47,546 nt of DNA, from positions 1 through 47,546 of the forward strand of contig CAKTZA010000024.1 of NCBI GenBank assembly GCA_934635045.1. The letters are read 5' to 3'. Position numbers and translations under genes: made by a program. Below are positions 31,919 through 38,867 of this stretch, piece after piece; the stretch's first letter is position 1, and each line of letters opens with the position of its first letter. Below the pieces are notes generated by a model. The model was not told where the DNA came from. It saw only the letters and a list, made by a program, of their open reading frames with translations, and searched no databases. Origin of the DNA: an uncultured Kiritimatiellota bacterium (lineage in GTDB: Bacteria; Verrucomicrobiota; Kiritimatiellia; RFP12; UBA1067).

Positions 31919-32670
31919 GACGCGACGGTCCTTTTCCGGTCGAGAATGAAGAGCACTGCGCCAAGGACGGCGAGGCCGATCGAAATCGCCTGTGAGATCG
32001 AGAACGGCCCGACGTCCGCGCGCGGGTCGCCGCGCAGGCATTCCAGGCCGAAGCGGATGACCGCGTAGCCGACGAGGTAGACGCCCGCCGTGTAGCGGCG
32101 GCAGCGACGGTAGAGGAAGTAGAGGAGCGCAAACAGCGCGAGGAGCGCGGCCGCCTCGAAGAGCTGGGTCGGCAAGACGGAGACCAGCTGCCGCTCGTGT
32201 TCGTACCAGCTCGGGCTCCCCGCCGGGAACGTGACGGCGCACCAGGCGTCCGAGTCGCGTCCGTAGCAGCACCCGTAGAAGAAGCAGCCGATGCGTCCGA
32301 AGGCGTGGCCGAGCGGGACGACCGTGGCGAGCAGGTCGGCGAGGGCGAGCGGATGCTCCTTCGTGCGCACGCACCAGGCGAAGAAGACGACGAGCGCGAG
32401 GATGAGCCCGCCGTAGAACATGAGCCCGCCCTGGTCAACGCGGACGATCCGTTCGGGGTGCGCGGCGAATTCCTGCGACCAGTGCTCGATCACGTAGGCG
32501 ATGCGCGAGCCGACGACACCGGACACCATCAGCGCGAGGAGGAAATTCGAGAGGTCCTTGCGTCCGTTCAGCCGCTCGACGAGCCACCAGCAGACGAGAA
32601 AGCCCGCCGCCATGCACGCGCCGTATGTCTTCAGATGCAGAAAGCCGATGTCAATAAGGTCTGGGTACAT
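31915..32670 (-). CDS. lgt: Prolipoprotein diacylglyceryl transferase
   Basis: A 251-aa inner-membrane protein with about seven helices that transfers diacylglycerol from phosphatidylglycerol to the lipobox Cys of prolipoproteins. The Lgt signature is HAFGRIGCFFYGCCYGRDSD near residues 121-140, preceded by GLMFYGGLILAL and followed by LPTQLFEA. An ATGA overlap links it to the next gene. A repeat array of ATCCGTG-type units lies just upstream of its start. Confidence 0.94.
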   Translation of the reverse strand: MYPDLIDIGFLHLKTYGACMAAGFLVCWWLVERLNGRKDLSNFLLALMVSGVVGSRIAYVIEHWSQEFAAHPERIVRVDQGGLMFYGGLILALVVFFAWCVRTKEHPLALADLLATVVPLGHAFGRIGCFFYGCCYGRDSDAWCAVTFPAGSPSWYEHERQLVSVLPTQLFEAAALLALFALLYFLYRRCRRYTAGVYLVGYAVIRFGLECLRGDPRADVGPFSISQAISIGLAVLGAVLFILDRKRTVAS

Positions 32671-32691
32671 ACAATGAATTTGCCCCTTTCA

Positions 32692-32720
32692 CAATCCGTG
32701 TCAATCCGTGAAATCCGTGG
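32692..32720. repeat. Three ATCCGTG-type units upstream of lgt
   Basis: CAATCCGTGT, CAATCCGTGA and AATCCGTGG follow one another in the 61-nt gap between the M50-like gene and lgt. This matches the style of the other micro-repeat arrays in the window but with a different unit. Confidence 0.7.
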
Positions 32721-32731
32721 TCAGCATCATC

Positions 32732-33433
32732 CTACCCCCTCACCTTCCCCCACAGCCAGCGGCCGACGTTCCAGAAGAAGAGGCCGGTCGCCGCGTAGGC
32801 CGAAGAGATGCGGTGCAGCAGGAAGCCGCCCAGCGCCTCGAACGTGAGCGGCGTCATCGCCGCAAGCCAAACGAGCACGATCGCGACATTCACGAGAAAG
32901 ATGAACGTCCACGAGAAGATGCGCCCGTAGACCTTCACGTCCGGCTGGCGCTGGCCCAGCGTCTCCAGCGTGAAGAGCACATGGAACGCCCACGTGAAGC
33001 CGATCAGGAACAGCCAGAGCGGCAGGCAGGGCAGCGGACGCAGAAACGCCGCCGTCACGAGCGCACAGACGATGACCACGAACGTGTAGAACGGAAAGAA
33101 GTACGGCGCGAGCGTGATGAGGAAGTTCGTCTTCGAGAGCTTCACGCTGCCGCCCGACACGCCGACCGTGAGGTCGCTCGGACGCGCGAAGAAGAGAAGC
33201 CCCCACAGCGCGTGCGTCAGCTCGTGCCCCAGCACATAGGCCTTCACCGGATGCGAAAGCGCCATCCACGCGAGCGCGAACGCGGCGATCCCGCCGAGCA
33301 GCGACAGCGCCTCGACGCTCAGCCCCGACCCGCCGGCGGCGGCGAGGACGGAATCGAGGAACGCGCGCGAGACGCCCCAGCAGGCCGGCAACAGCGCGAG
33401 CCCCGTCAGCAGTCGAAGGAAGTTCGCCATCAT
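32732..33433 (-). CDS. M50-like membrane metallopeptidase
   Basis: A 233-aa polytopic membrane protein with about six helices. HELTHALWGL near residue 69 is an HExxH zinc motif (H-E-L-T-H) embedded at a membrane boundary, as in site-2-type M50 proteases and related families. Family assignment beyond this is not certain, and the second zinc motif (NxxPxxxxDG in S2P) is not obvious. Two adjacent ATGs (33433 and 33430) are possible starts. The start is 4 nt after the ftsB-like stop, implying coupling. Confidence 0.7.
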   Translation of the reverse strand: MMANFLRLLTGLALLPACWGVSRAFLDSVLAAAGGSGLSVEALSLLGGIAAFALAWMALSHPVKAYVLGHELTHALWGLLFFARPSDLTVGVSGGSVKLSKTNFLITLAPYFFPFYTFVVIVCALVTAAFLRPLPCLPLWLFLIGFTWAFHVLFTLETLGQRQPDVKVYGRIFSWTFIFLVNVAIVLVWLAAMTPLTFEALGGFLLHRISSAYAATGLFFWNVGRWLWGKVRG

Positions 33434-33437
33434 CCCT

Positions 33438-33728
33438 TCATTCCTTGTCGAAGATGAAGACGAGTTCGCCCGGGAAGACCCGGTGGTTCTGCCGCGCAAT
33501 CGCCTCGACGAAGTCGGCGTCGGTGCGAAAGCGGCGCTGGTTTTCGACGAGCTTCGCGATTTCGGCCTTCTTGCGCTCGATGCGCTCCTGCAGCTCGGCG
33601 TTCTGCCGCTTCAGGGATTCGCTGCGGCGGTAGTTCGGATACATCATGACGAGGCCGCCGATGACGATCAGCACCAGCACGAACCCCGTCAGGTATTTGA
33701 TGAAAGTCTCTCTCAATCCCTCGCTCAT
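33438..33728 (-). CDS. FtsB/DivIC-type septum formation initiator
   Basis: A 96-aa bitopic protein. A membrane helix spans about residues 13-32 (FVLVLIVIGGLVMM), followed by a coiled coil to about residue 67 (SLKRQNAELQERIERKKAEI) and a short extracytoplasmic tail (NHRVFPGELVFIFDKE). This is the layout of FtsB/DivIC, which links FtsL and FtsQ in the divisome. Its ATG lies 7 nt from the -10 box, so the mRNA is predicted to be leaderless. It heads the long operon. Confidence 0.85.
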   Translation of the reverse strand: MSEGLRETFIKYLTGFVLVLIVIGGLVMMYPNYRRSESLKRQNAELQERIERKKAEIAKLVENQRRFRTDADFVEAIARQNHRVFPGELVFIFDKE

Positions 33729-33735
33729 GACGGGA

Positions 33736-33744
33736 ATTATAGCA
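33736..33744 (-). promoter_or_regulatory. Extended -10 promoter of the long operon, leaderless start
   Basis: TGCTATAAT is followed by seven bases (TCCCGTC) and then the ATG of the ftsB-like gene. It is the only strong promoter I see upstream of the 33.7-26.3 kb gene string. Confidence 0.75.
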
Positions 33745-33887
33745 TAAATTCGCCCCCTCTGCGTTCGGCGCCGCAGGCATTCACCCCACCAATCCGCGAG
33801 AATCCGCTTCGCTATCGACCACTTGCACAGCTTTCAGGGCCATTCGTTAGACTCGGCTCAACCAATCGAGACAGCACGGCTTTATAC

Positions 33888-34370
33888 TCATTTCTGCGCG
33901 AAGACCGTCGCGACAACAACCGCCGTCACAATGATGGTCTTGGCGGACGGCGACGGTTTGAGAAAGCGGCCCTTGTCGCGTTCCGAAATGACGCGCGTCA
34001 GAATCCAGAGTGTAATGGGAATCACTAGCAACGAGACGGGGAATGACACAAGCCAGAAAGCCAACCCACCGTCCGTCAGATGCCACAAGTCCTTGCAGAC
34101 GAGCGCGCCAATGAGGGAAACCATCCACGAATAGCGACTGGTCTGACATTTGAAGCCGACCTCCATCGGCGTGTTGAACATGATGTACTTGGCAATGGCG
34201 AACGGAACCAGAAACGCCGCCGCCGAAGCGCCAAGCGAAACCGCCCACGGCCCCCAGCCATGCCAGGCCATCCGTGTCGTGACAACGGCGAACGCCAGCG
34301 CAAAGGCCAACAAAGACCACAAGAGCCACGTCACGCGCTTGCTATACGTGTACATTCTTATTCCGTACAT
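33888..34370 (-). CDS. Small integral membrane protein of unknown function
   Basis: A 160-aa protein with four or five predicted helices: VTWLLWSLLAFALAFAVVTT, WAVSLGASAAAFLVPFAIA, a short segment after KCQTSRYSW, WLVSFPVSLLVIPITLWIL and IIVTAVVVATVFA at the C-terminus. The start at 34370 (MYGIRMYTYSKRV) has AAAGGAAAG 4-6 nt upstream. No family recognised. It lies directly downstream of direct-repeat copy 1, in a stretch with fewer GC-rich codons than the core operon, so it may belong to the accessory region. Confidence 0.65.
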   Translation of the reverse strand: MYGIRMYTYSKRVTWLLWSLLAFALAFAVVTTRMAWHGWGPWAVSLGASAAAFLVPFAIAKYIMFNTPMEVGFKCQTSRYSWMVSLIGALVCKDLWHLTDGGLAFWLVSFPVSLLVIPITLWILTRVISERDKGRFLKPSPSAKTIIVTAVVVATVFAQK

Positions 34371-34389
34371 ATCTTTCCTTTCCTTCTCT

Positions 34390-34443
34390 AATTCCATCAA
34401 CCCTCTACCTTCTAAACGAACGGCAACAGGCGTTTCTTACGCC
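34390..34443. repeat. Direct repeat copy 1 flanking the sigma/184-aa unit
   Basis: Fifty-four nt from AATTCC to ACGCC align with 35932-35985 without gaps. The last 20 nt (CAACAGGCGTTTCTTACGCC) are identical and I count 45 of 54 matches overall. The end forms a GGCGT/ACGCC hairpin with a TTCTT loop. It lies about 20 nt upstream of the small membrane protein gene. Confidence 0.8.
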
Positions 34444-34540
34444 ACTACGCATTCACGCAACATTTTTGCGGACAAGAATTCCGCAAATGATTCTCATTAA
34501 CAAAGGGGGAACTCTATACTCGACTTGACGGCGTTCATGA

Positions 34541-34610
34541 CCGCTGTTGGCAGCGGATGCGCCGCCAACAAGCAGGACGTTGAAGTGAGAAGAGCGCGCC
34601 TTTCAAGGCG
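34541..34610 (-). terminator. Two hairpins downstream of the 184-aa gene
   Basis: CCGCTG/CAGCGG with a TTGG loop lies at 34541-34556, and CGCCTT/AAGGCG with a 2-nt loop at 34597-34610. The second begins 20 nt after the 184-aa gene stop. Neither has a clear U-tract, so termination is only suggested. Confidence 0.4.
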
Positions 34611-34630
34611 TGATAGAGTTCAGTGAGATC

Positions 34631-35185
34631 TCATGAGACGAAATAGACCATCCCATTACACCTCACGAGAACCGACTCCTGCCTGAACGTGTCCTTGAGT
34701 TCCTCGACTATCCTGAAGAGCCTGTCCTTGCCGATTCCAACGACATCGATGCTGATGGAGTTCTCGTTGAACGTCTTTCCGTTCTGCCCAGTATAGGTTC
34801 CGACGAGATACCGTCCGATTGTCCATGCGTAGACGTTGTTCCTGCGGCGGAACTTGTCGAGAATCTTCAGTGCGAACGTCCTGTTCTTGAACGTCTCGTA
34901 TATCTGCATGAGCCTGTTATTGAAGGAGTTCTTCGTCAGTTCCACTGCGTTGACGTCTGTTGAGAAGACAATCGTACCTCCGCTTTCCATGCTGAAGAGG
35001 CACTTCTCCCACTTGTCCTTACCGTCCTCGCCTTCGTCGATGAACGGGGCGTCGCTCCTGTCTGCAATGACAGACAGGCACTTATCGCGTGAGGGTTCAA
35101 TCTTGAACTTCCCCTCGTTAGCCATGTTCTTCATGGCATCGAAAAGGCTGCTTCCACCACCGAGTATCGCTTTTGTCTTAACCAT
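34631..35185 (-). CDS. Unknown protein encoded with an ECF-like sigma factor
   Basis: A 184-aa cytoplasmic-looking protein with no membrane segment or recognised family. Notable segments are GGGSSLFDAMKNMANEGKF near residue 9, SMESGGTIVFSTDVNAVELTK in the middle, and KDRLFRIVEELKDTFRQESV near the end. The pattern suggests an alpha/beta fold. GAGGAG lies 8 nt before the ATG and the gene starts 29 nt after the sigma-like stop, so the two are one transcript. Codon use is less GC-rich than in the core genes. It might be an anti-sigma factor or effector; that is conjecture from position. Confidence 0.7.
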   Translation of the reverse strand: MVKTKAILGGGSSLFDAMKNMANEGKFKIEPSRDKCLSVIADRSDAPFIDEGEDGKDKWEKCLFSMESGGTIVFSTDVNAVELTKNSFNNRLMQIYETFKNRTFALKILDKFRRRNNVYAWTIGRYLVGTYTGQNGKTFNENSISIDVVGIGKDRLFRIVEELKDTFRQESVLVRCNGMVYFVS

Positions 35186-35207
35186 TTTTTGTTCTCCTCA
35201 TCTACTT

Positions 35208-35222
35208 CCGCCTGTCAGGCGG
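35208..35222 (-). promoter_or_regulatory. Hairpin at the end of the sigma-like gene
   Basis: CCGCCT/AGGCGG with a 3-nt loop overlaps the sigma-like stop codon and sits just before the ribosome site of the 184-aa gene. It could tune the ratio of the two products. Confidence 0.35.
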
Positions 35223-35838
35223 CCTTGTTGTAAAGGACCTCAAAGATTTCGGGGCCGTACTTGGCAAGAGCCTTCCTGGTCCGGGCCACGATGGCATCGG
35301 CGTTGTTGCGCGTCGTGCCGTATTTCTTGGCGACCACATCCCGCGGCATCTCGCCCAGGACGCACGCGAGGTAGATCTTTCGGTTGACCGACGTCATGCC
35401 AGTCTTCTCGAACACCTTGTGAAGGGTTTTCACGGCCACTTCACGCCTATACGCATGCTCCTCGGCTCTCAGGCCGTCAGCATACCGAGCGTAAGACACC
35501 GCATCCGTCAGGACAGATACCCCCTCGCCCCGAACCTCGTCCAGGCTCCGCTGAACGCGAAGCGACCTGCGCCCATGTCCGCTGCCCGAAGCACGATGCG
35601 CATCCTTCAGCAGACGCACGGTCTTCGCGGCGACGAGACGATACATGTCTGCCCCTGACGTCGGAAGCTTCACCTTGCCGTTGAGAACACCGGAACACAC
35701 GTAACTATAGACCTCCCCCACAAGGTCTTCGACAGCAACCGCCGCCTTGCTGGCAGTTCGGGAGAACTTCTCCTCAAGGTCTGCACGGACTGTGCAGAAG
35801 AGGGCGTTGAGCGCATATTCGGCAGTTTTGGTATTCAT
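35215..35838 (-). CDS. ECF-like sigma-70-family protein
   Basis: A 207-aa protein. Residues about 30-85 resemble sigma region 2 (VEDLVGEVYSYVC, MYRLVAAKTVRLLKDAHRAS). Residues about 145-200 resemble region 4 with a helix-turn-helix (NRKIYLACVLGEMPRDVVAKKYGTTRNNADAIVARTRKAL). The linker between them (RRSLRVQRSLDEVRGEG) is long for an ECF factor. GAAAGGAAAC lies upstream of the ATG and an extended -10 promoter sits 34 nt before it. With no anti-sigma homologue visible, the 184-aa gene downstream is the best candidate partner. It could drive a small private regulon in the accessory region. Confidence 0.75.
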   Translation of the reverse strand: MNTKTAEYALNALFCTVRADLEEKFSRTASKAAVAVEDLVGEVYSYVCSGVLNGKVKLPTSGADMYRLVAAKTVRLLKDAHRASGSGHGRRSLRVQRSLDEVRGEGVSVLTDAVSYARYADGLRAEEHAYRREVAVKTLHKVFEKTGMTSVNRKIYLACVLGEMPRDVVAKKYGTTRNNADAIVARTRKALAKYGPEIFEVLYNKAA

Positions 35839-35872
35839 ATTGTCCTGTGTTTCCTTTCTTGTTTGCGCCGCT

Positions 35873-35881
35873 ATTATACCA
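35873..35881 (-). promoter_or_regulatory. Extended -10 promoter of the sigma/184-aa operon
   Basis: TGGTATAAT, 34 nt before the ATG at 35838. A GGCGT/ACGCC hairpin starts 92 nt upstream of the -10, almost the same distance as at the left edge (93 nt). Confidence 0.7.
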
Positions 35882-35931
35882 CTGCCTTTCGGCTTTTCAA
35901 CTTGATTTTCACTTTTCCTTCAACTCGTCGC

Positions 35932-35985
35932 AATTCCGCCAATCCGCTACCTTATCAACGGATGACAACAGGCGTTTCTTACGCC
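35932..35985. repeat. Direct repeat copy 2 flanking the sigma/184-aa unit
   Basis: Ungapped match to 34390-34443 with an identical 20-nt end and hairpin. The two copies are in direct orientation and bracket about 1.5 kb. Confidence 0.8.
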
Positions 35986-36071
35986 CGTATTCACTTCTTC
36001 TCGCCGCTTCGGGTGAGAATCTGACATCTGCATTGCCACGCAATGCAAATCCATATTCGACAGGCTGGTTT

Positions 36072-36161
36072 CACGCAGAGACGCAGTGTCCGCAGAGATG
36101 CAGGGATGCCCTCATCTCTCATCGACCGAGCAGAACTCTGCGCTCTCGGCGGCTCTGCGCG
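36072..36161. repeat. Inverted array of 9-nt CGCAGAG-type units
   Basis: Left-arm units are CACGCAGAG, ACGCAGTGT, CCGCAGAGA and TGCAGGGAT (36072-36107). The right arm at 36135-36161 holds reverse-complement units ACTCTGCGC, TCTCGGCGG and CTCTGCGCG. All units keep exact 9-nt register, so a transcript could fold into an imperfect long hairpin. Confidence 0.75.
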
Positions 36162-36245
36162 AAAATCAGGCCGCCCCGTCCGGCTACTGCCGTTCAGTCT
36201 GCGCACGAAGCGTTTTCGGTATCGTCACAAAGCGCAAAACCGCGC

Positions 36246-37109
36246 CTACGCAAAGATCCTGTCGCGGCGAGCGGCCAGATAGGTCGTCAAAAACGTGCGT
36301 TGGAGATTCGTCACGTACGGCGTCTCGTCCAACAGAGCCGCAAAGTCCAGCGCACGAATGCGCGGCAACAGCCGCGCCAACGCCTCGACCAGTCCAGACT
36401 CCGAACGCGCGGCGATGAAATCGCGATAGTTGATCTTTCGTCCGCCCATCTTCAGCATCGAACCGGGAAACGTGTAGATGCGGGCGTTCAGCTCATCCTC
36501 GTTCGCCAGCATGAGTCGCATGATCCGTTCATCGGCCTGCGGCAAGAGGCAGCTGCCACAGTCAAAGACCGGCGCGAGTTCCGCCTGCCCTGTCCGCTCA
36601 TCGACGAGGAATCCCCAGTTCCCGTTGTGACGGTCGAAGTTTCCCAGAAGCGCATCGACGACGAACATGTCCCAAAACCGGCGACGAACGACAACCGGAT
36701 CCACGAACTGCTGAAGGTCGATTGTCGTCAGCACGTCCGAAAGCTCCGTGCCGTGACCGCCCGTCTCGGAATCGATGACCGTGTTCTTGATGGAACAGAA
36801 GTCGTAGAAGCGCACACCCGGCACCGTAAAGTCCCGACAGGCGCAAACGACCTTCCGGCGACCGTTGACATGCGTGCCAAGTCGCGTCTCCTGCGCCGGG
36901 ACACCCAACAGACGAAAAACGGTGCTGCCGAGGTGTTCGGAAATGCAACTGTTGGAATAGGACAGGTCATTCGGCTTGTCTGCCGCCGACGGCGGAAACT
37001 TGAGCATCCAAACCGCGCCCTCGAACGTCACGGCAATCTTCTTGCCGTTCGCGCCGTTGTAGGCGCGGCCGGGGACGCGCGGACATGCCGTAAAGTCAAT
37101 CTCCTTCAC
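36246..37109 (-). CDS. HipA/CtkA-like serine/threonine kinase
   Basis: A 287-aa protein resembling the HipA C-terminal kinase lobe. FVVDALLGNFDRHNGNWGFL near residue 148 matches the catalytic loop (D-R-H-x-x-N) and LAPVFDCGSCLLP near residue 180 the metal-binding Asp. GAVWMLKFPPSAADK near residue 31 supplies a candidate ATP-binding Lys. HipA kinases phosphorylate translation factors such as glutamyl-tRNA synthetase and induce dormancy; CtkA-type relatives are single-domain. The 76-aa gene upstream overlaps by ATGA, and gltX, the known HipA target, lies just before it. Toxin activity is inferred. Confidence 0.78.
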   Translation of the reverse strand: MKEIDFTACPRVPGRAYNGANGKKIAVTFEGAVWMLKFPPSAADKPNDLSYSNSCISEHLGSTVFRLLGVPAQETRLGTHVNGRRKVVCACRDFTVPGVRFYDFCSIKNTVIDSETGGHGTELSDVLTTIDLQQFVDPVVVRRRFWDMFVVDALLGNFDRHNGNWGFLVDERTGQAELAPVFDCGSCLLPQADERIMRLMLANEDELNARIYTFPGSMLKMGGRKINYRDFIAARSESGLVEALARLLPRIRALDFAALLDETPYVTNLQRTFLTTYLAARRDRIFA

Positions 37110-37336
37110 CCGACCGCCTTTCCGCGCAGGAACTTGTCGCGCAGATACTCGGCGTGTTCATGCGTGATGGCCTGATCGTCAATCTCGGCGCCGTTGATGG
37201 ATCCGTAGAGTTCGCACCAAAGGCAGTCGAGTCGCGTCGAGCCGTTGGCCCGCCCTTCCTTGTAGGCGTCAAGGTCATGCTGGAGATAGCCCGGCAGACC
37301 ATGCTCCCACGCGCGTTGCTGCTCGACCGTCGGCAT
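37106..37336 (-). CDS. Small protein coupled to a HipA-like kinase
   Basis: A 76-aa acidic protein (WEHGLPGYLQHDLDAYKEG, LDCLWCELYGSINGAEID, HEHAEYLRDKFLRG) with no recognised family and no helix-turn-helix, so it does not look like a HipB repressor. It starts 22 nt after gltX and overlaps the kinase gene by ATGA, so the two proteins are likely made in fixed ratio. It may be an antitoxin, activator or substrate of the kinase. The ribosome site before the ATG is weak. Confidence 0.7.
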   Translation of the reverse strand: MPTVEQQRAWEHGLPGYLQHDLDAYKEGRANGSTRLDCLWCELYGSINGAEIDDQAITHEHAEYLRDKFLRGKAVG

Positions 37337-37357
37337 ATTGCCCGTGCCCGACCGTCT

Positions 37358-38743
37358 TCAGGACGACGCAAGCTCGTCCGCCGCCTTCTTCAGGCGCGCG
37401 AGCGTCTTCTCCTTGCCCAGAAGCTGCAGCATCTCGAAGAGCCCGATGCCCTCGCCGCGCCCCGAGACGGCGACACGGATCGGATGCACCCACGGGCCCA
37501 TGCCGTTGCCCTGCGAGAGGCCCTTCACGAGTTCTTCGAGTTTCGGCGCCGTCCAGTCCGTAACCGCCGCGAAGCGCGTGACGAGATCGAGCAGAATCTC
37601 CTTCACGCCCGGCTTCTTCAGCCGTTTCTCGACCGCCTTCGCGTCAAACGGGTAGTCATCGGTGAAGAAGCAGAGGCAATTGCCCGGCAAGTCATTCAGA
37701 ACCTTCGTGCGCGGCTGAACCTGCTCGACGAGGTAGTCCCACCACGCCTCGTCGTGCGCCTCGGCGGGCGAATTCGCAAGACCAGCGCCAGCCGCCGCGC
37801 GTTCCGCGTCCTGCGCACCGGTCGCAAGGCCGGCCGTCGCGACGCGCCTCTTCAGCTCGGCCTTGAACGCCTCGTGCGGGATGCGCTTGATGTACTCGCC
37901 GTTCATCCACGCGAGCTTCTTCGGATCGAACATCGCCGCCGTGACGTGAACCTTTTCAAGCTCGAAGAGGCGAATCATCTCCTCGCGCGTCAGGATCTCG
38001 CGGTCATCGCCGGGGTTCCAGCCCAGAAGCAGCAGGTAGTTGAACAGCGCCTCCGGCAGGTAGCCCTGCTCGCGGTACTCGCCGACGAACGCCGCGCCGT
38101 CGCGCTTCGAATAGGGCTTGCCCTGCTGGTTGACGATCATCGAGAGGTGCCCGTACTTCGGAATCGGCGCGCCGAGCGCCCTGAAGAGGCAGATGTGCTT
38201 GAATGTGTTCTCCACGTGGTCGTCGCCGCGAATGATGTGCGTGACGCGCTGGTCGATGTCGTCCACGACGTTCGCGAGGTGGAAGATCGGCGAGCCGTCA
38301 GAGCGGACGATCGCGAAGTCCGGGATGTCCTCGGCCTTCTTCGCCATGTGGCCCTTCACGATGTCGTCGAACTCGATCACGCCCTCCTTCGGCATGCGGA
38401 ACATCGTGACGACGCCCGTCTTGCCGTCGCGCGACGTGCGCTCGACCTTGTAGGCGTGGCCGGAGGCGAGCAGCTGCTCGGCGACCGCGAGGTGGCGCGG
38501 CGCGTTCTTCGTCTGGTAGAAGACCTCCTCGTCATAGTCAAGGCCGAGCCACTTCATGCAGTCGAAGAGAACCTGAATCGCCTCGGGCGTCGAGCGCTCG
38601 AGGTCGGTGTCTTCCACGCGCAGGAGGAACTTGCCGCCCGTGTGCCGCGCGAACAGCCAGTTGTAGATGGCCGCGCGGATGTTGCCGATATGGACCTTGC
38701 CCGTCGGTGACGGGGCAAAACGCACTCTGATTTCTTCCGACAT
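37358..38743 (-). CDS. gltX: Glutamyl-tRNA synthetase
   Basis: A 461-aa class I synthetase. The HIGH-type motif is in APSPTGKVHIGNIRAA near residue 11, and the KMSKS-type loop is GKPYSKRDGA near residue 207. A C-terminal anticodon domain follows, with an Ala-rich insert (AAAGAGLANSPAEAHDE) around residue 315. It charges tRNA-Glu and, in organisms using GatCAB, also tRNA-Gln. An extended -10 lies 11 nt before the ATG, so the mRNA is nearly leaderless. The HipA-like kinase pair follows at once. Confidence 0.96.
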   Translation of the reverse strand: MSEEIRVRFAPSPTGKVHIGNIRAAIYNWLFARHTGGKFLLRVEDTDLERSTPEAIQVLFDCMKWLGLDYDEEVFYQTKNAPRHLAVAEQLLASGHAYKVERTSRDGKTGVVTMFRMPKEGVIEFDDIVKGHMAKKAEDIPDFAIVRSDGSPIFHLANVVDDIDQRVTHIIRGDDHVENTFKHICLFRALGAPIPKYGHLSMIVNQQGKPYSKRDGAAFVGEYREQGYLPEALFNYLLLLGWNPGDDREILTREEMIRLFELEKVHVTAAMFDPKKLAWMNGEYIKRIPHEAFKAELKRRVATAGLATGAQDAERAAAGAGLANSPAEAHDEAWWDYLVEQVQPRTKVLNDLPGNCLCFFTDDYPFDAKAVEKRLKKPGVKEILLDLVTRFAAVTDWTAPKLEELVKGLSQGNGMGPWVHPIRVAVSGRGEGIGLFEMLQLLGKEKTLARLKKAADELASS

Positions 38744-38754
38744 GATTGGGGGAT

Positions 38755-38763
38755 ATTATAACA
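38755..38763 (-). promoter_or_regulatory. Extended -10 promoter of gltX with near-leaderless start
   Basis: TGTTATAAT is followed by 11 bases (ATCCCCCAATC) and the gltX ATG. Predicted leader length is about 4 nt, with no purine-rich ribosome site. Confidence 0.75.
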
Positions 38764-38790
38764 AAAAGACGTGGGCTTGGACAAACGCAG

Positions 38791-38850
38791 GGCGCGTCCG
38801 GGGGTCTTCCCGGACGCGCCGTTCGCGCTTCGTGCCGCGCGGCACGAAGC
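38791..38850 (-). terminator. Tandem hairpins after pgk
   Basis: A 10-bp stem GCTTCGTGCC/GGCACGAAGC (38827-38836 with 38841-38850) and a 12-bp stem GGCGCGTCCGGG/CCCGGACGCGCC (38791-38802 with 38809-38820) follow the pgk stop at 38868. A TTTTTG tract lies further on, close to the gltX promoter. They probably terminate pgk and insulate gltX. Confidence 0.65.
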
Positions 38851-38867
38851 CGCCGCGCAACGGCGAC

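Larger units (their letters stand above)
35839..36245. other. 407-nt gap: promoter, direct repeat, 9-nt inverted array
   Basis: No gene is seen. From low to high coordinates it holds the sigma-like promoter (35873-35881), direct repeat copy 2 (35932-35985), the CAGATTCTC/CGAAGCGG segment that relates it to copy A at the left end, and the CGCAGAG inverted array (36072-36161). Confidence 0.6.

Noticed and set aside
34390..35985. Insertion sequence
   Set aside because: Direct repeats are present but there is no transposase or inverted terminal repeat, so I report only a flanked cassette.
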